Positions 5,831 to 6,433 of a stretch of 6,433 nt of DNA are shown here, in pieces (position 1 is the first letter of the stretch; every line of letters starts with the position of its first letter). Where the stretch lies: contig JADFVM010000086.1 of NCBI GenBank assembly GCA_015222555.1, positions 1 through 6,433 on the forward strand, in the 5' to 3' direction. Origin of the DNA: Pseudomonadota bacterium. GTDB taxonomy: Bacteria > Desulfobacterota > JADFVX01. The position numbers were made by a program, and so were the translations under genes. The notes under the pieces were generated by a model. It saw only the letters and a program-made list of their open reading frames with translations. It ran no database searches and was not told the DNA's origin.

Positions 5831-5877
5831 AATCCCTAAATCCCTCAATCCCTAAATTCCTAAATTCCTAATCCCTC
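5831..5877. repeat. Word array A: AATCCCTA family, overlapping the gspM stop
   Basis: Six abutting words: AATCCCTA, AATCCCTC, AATCCCTA, AATTCCTA, AATTCCT, AATCCCTC. The last two lie over the final codons and TAG stop of gspM (5868-5877), so the array does not stop at the gene boundary. Confidence 0.85.
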
Positions 5878-6413
5878 AAATATGTCACCAGATGGATCAG
5901 CGCTGTCAGGTATTCCGGATTTCCCTTGCTCTGTTTTACGGAAATTCTCTTGATCCTGACCAGATTTTCAGGCGACTCTACGAGATGCAGATACTCGACT
6001 AACTGCTTAAGTGTGATGTTTTCCAGATTCATCTCCACAGACGATTCACTGTAAGGGCCTTTGTCCGTTGAGGTGGAGGGTTTCATATATTTTATGTTCG
6101 GTTTTACCTTGCTTTGGCCTGCCTGTTTTTCCAGAAAGGAAAACAGGGTAAAATCCCCGGGCCTGAGGGCAAGCGCCTTTTTGATGTCCACGGAATCCTC
6201 TTTCAGCGCCCCGTATTCCGAACTGAGAGAGACAAGCTCTTTCAGGGTCTTTTCCTTTGCCTGAATAGAACGTTTGGTCTTCTCCTTTGCCGCTAAAAAA
6301 GGAGACAGGACAAACTGGAAGATGATAAAAAGGGCAACCAGGGCAACGCCCGCAGATACGTAATCCCTCTCTCGCTTTGTCAGTTTAAACTTAAATTTTG
6401 TCCAAAAATCCAA
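5868..6413 (-). CDS. gspM: T2SS inner-membrane platform protein GspM
   Basis: Bitopic inner-membrane protein that, in known T2SSs, pairs with GspL in the assembly platform to which GspE is recruited; 181 residues. A basic cytoplasmic head (MDFWTKFKFKLTKRERDY, 1-18) precedes one membrane segment (about 19-38). A charged helix likely to form a coiled coil follows (43-82, KEKTKRSIQAKEKTLKELV...). The C-terminal alpha/beta region (about 85-179) includes LENITLKQLVEYLHLVE (130-146) and LVRIKRISVKQ (151-161), as in ferredoxin-like GspM/PilO domains. The sequence diverges fast in this family, so the call rests on topology, size and the adjoining gspN-C-D-E genes. The start is TTG with AGGGGA 5 nt upstream; an in-frame TAG at 6423-6425 rules out a longer form, and the next Met is residue 110. 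The last codons and stop lie within word array A. Confidence 0.85.
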   Translation of the reverse strand: MDFWTKFKFKLTKRERDYVSAGVALVALFIIFQFVLSPFLAAKEKTKRSIQAKEKTLKELVSLSSEYGALKEDSVDIKKALALRPGDFTLFSFLEKQAGQSKVKPNIKYMKPSTSTDKGPYSESSVEMNLENITLKQLVEYLHLVESPENLVRIKRISVKQSKGNPEYLTALIHLVTYLRD

Positions 6414-6418
6414 AACTA

Positions 6419-6424
6419 TCCCCT
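6419..6424 (-). promoter_or_regulatory. Ribosome-binding site deciding the gspM TTG start
   Basis: AGGGGA in the transcript, 5 nt before TTG 6413. It lies between two TAG triplets (6423-6425 and 6416-6418), either of which could end the preceding gene, probably gspL; too little is visible to say which. The surrounding bases resemble the AATCCCTA words. Confidence 0.6.
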
Positions 6425-6433
6425 AATCCTGTC

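Noticed and set aside
5550..5877. The word arrays as a CRISPR array
   Set aside because: Units of 7-8 nt abut directly with no 30-40 nt spacers and no cas genes are present.

Overview
The window carries six genes, all on the minus strand, so the biology reads from right to left. Five are consecutive components of a type II secretion system (T2SS), the machine that moves folded proteins from the periplasm across the outer membrane: gspM, gspN, gspC, gspD and a 3'-truncated gspE. The sixth is a small DUF559 (Vsr-like, PD-(D/E)XK fold) nuclease gene sitting between gspD and gspE. The GspN type (AsmA-like, roughly 270 residues), the M-N-C-D-E order, the middling base composition and the style of intergenic repeats point to a Desulfobacterota/'deltaproteobacterial' Gram-negative organism. 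That is an inference from gene content; there is no rRNA or other marker here.

Layout in transcription order. 6433-6414 is upstream sequence, probably the very end of the preceding gene (gspL would be expected), and supplies the gspM ribosome-binding site. 6413-5868 is gspM, with a TTG start. 5867-5539 is a 329-bp spacer built almost entirely from tandem 7-8 nt words, in at least six successive word families, plus two small hairpins. 5538-4717 is gspN. 4716-4620 is a 97-bp spacer with another heptamer family arranged as a perfect 14-bp inverted repeat. 4619-3774 is gspC, with a PDZ domain. 3763-1736 is gspD, the secretin, tightly coupled to gspC. 1671-1273 is the DUF559 gene, bracketed by inverted copies of a G/C-rich palindromic repeat (1311-1346 and 1683-1717). 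1245 to the left edge is gspE, cut just before its expected zinc-binding segment.

How the genes work together: GspD forms the outer-membrane channel. GspC (inner membrane, homology region plus PDZ) links the channel to the inner-membrane platform, to which GspM belongs. GspE is the cytoplasmic ATPase that drives pseudopilus assembly. GspN is an accessory component of unclear function. The DUF559 protein has no known role in secretion and looks like a passenger cassette.

The least explained part is the non-coding DNA. The gspM-gspN spacer is a run of degenerate 7-8 nt words, most with a pyrimidine-pyrimidine-C head on the plus strand (a G-purine-purine tail in the transcript), and the run extends into the last codons of gspM. 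The octamer TTTGTAAC (GTTACAAA in the transcript) recurs next to the word arrays and directly before the start codons of gspN and gspC, neither of which has a clear Shine-Dalgarno sequence.
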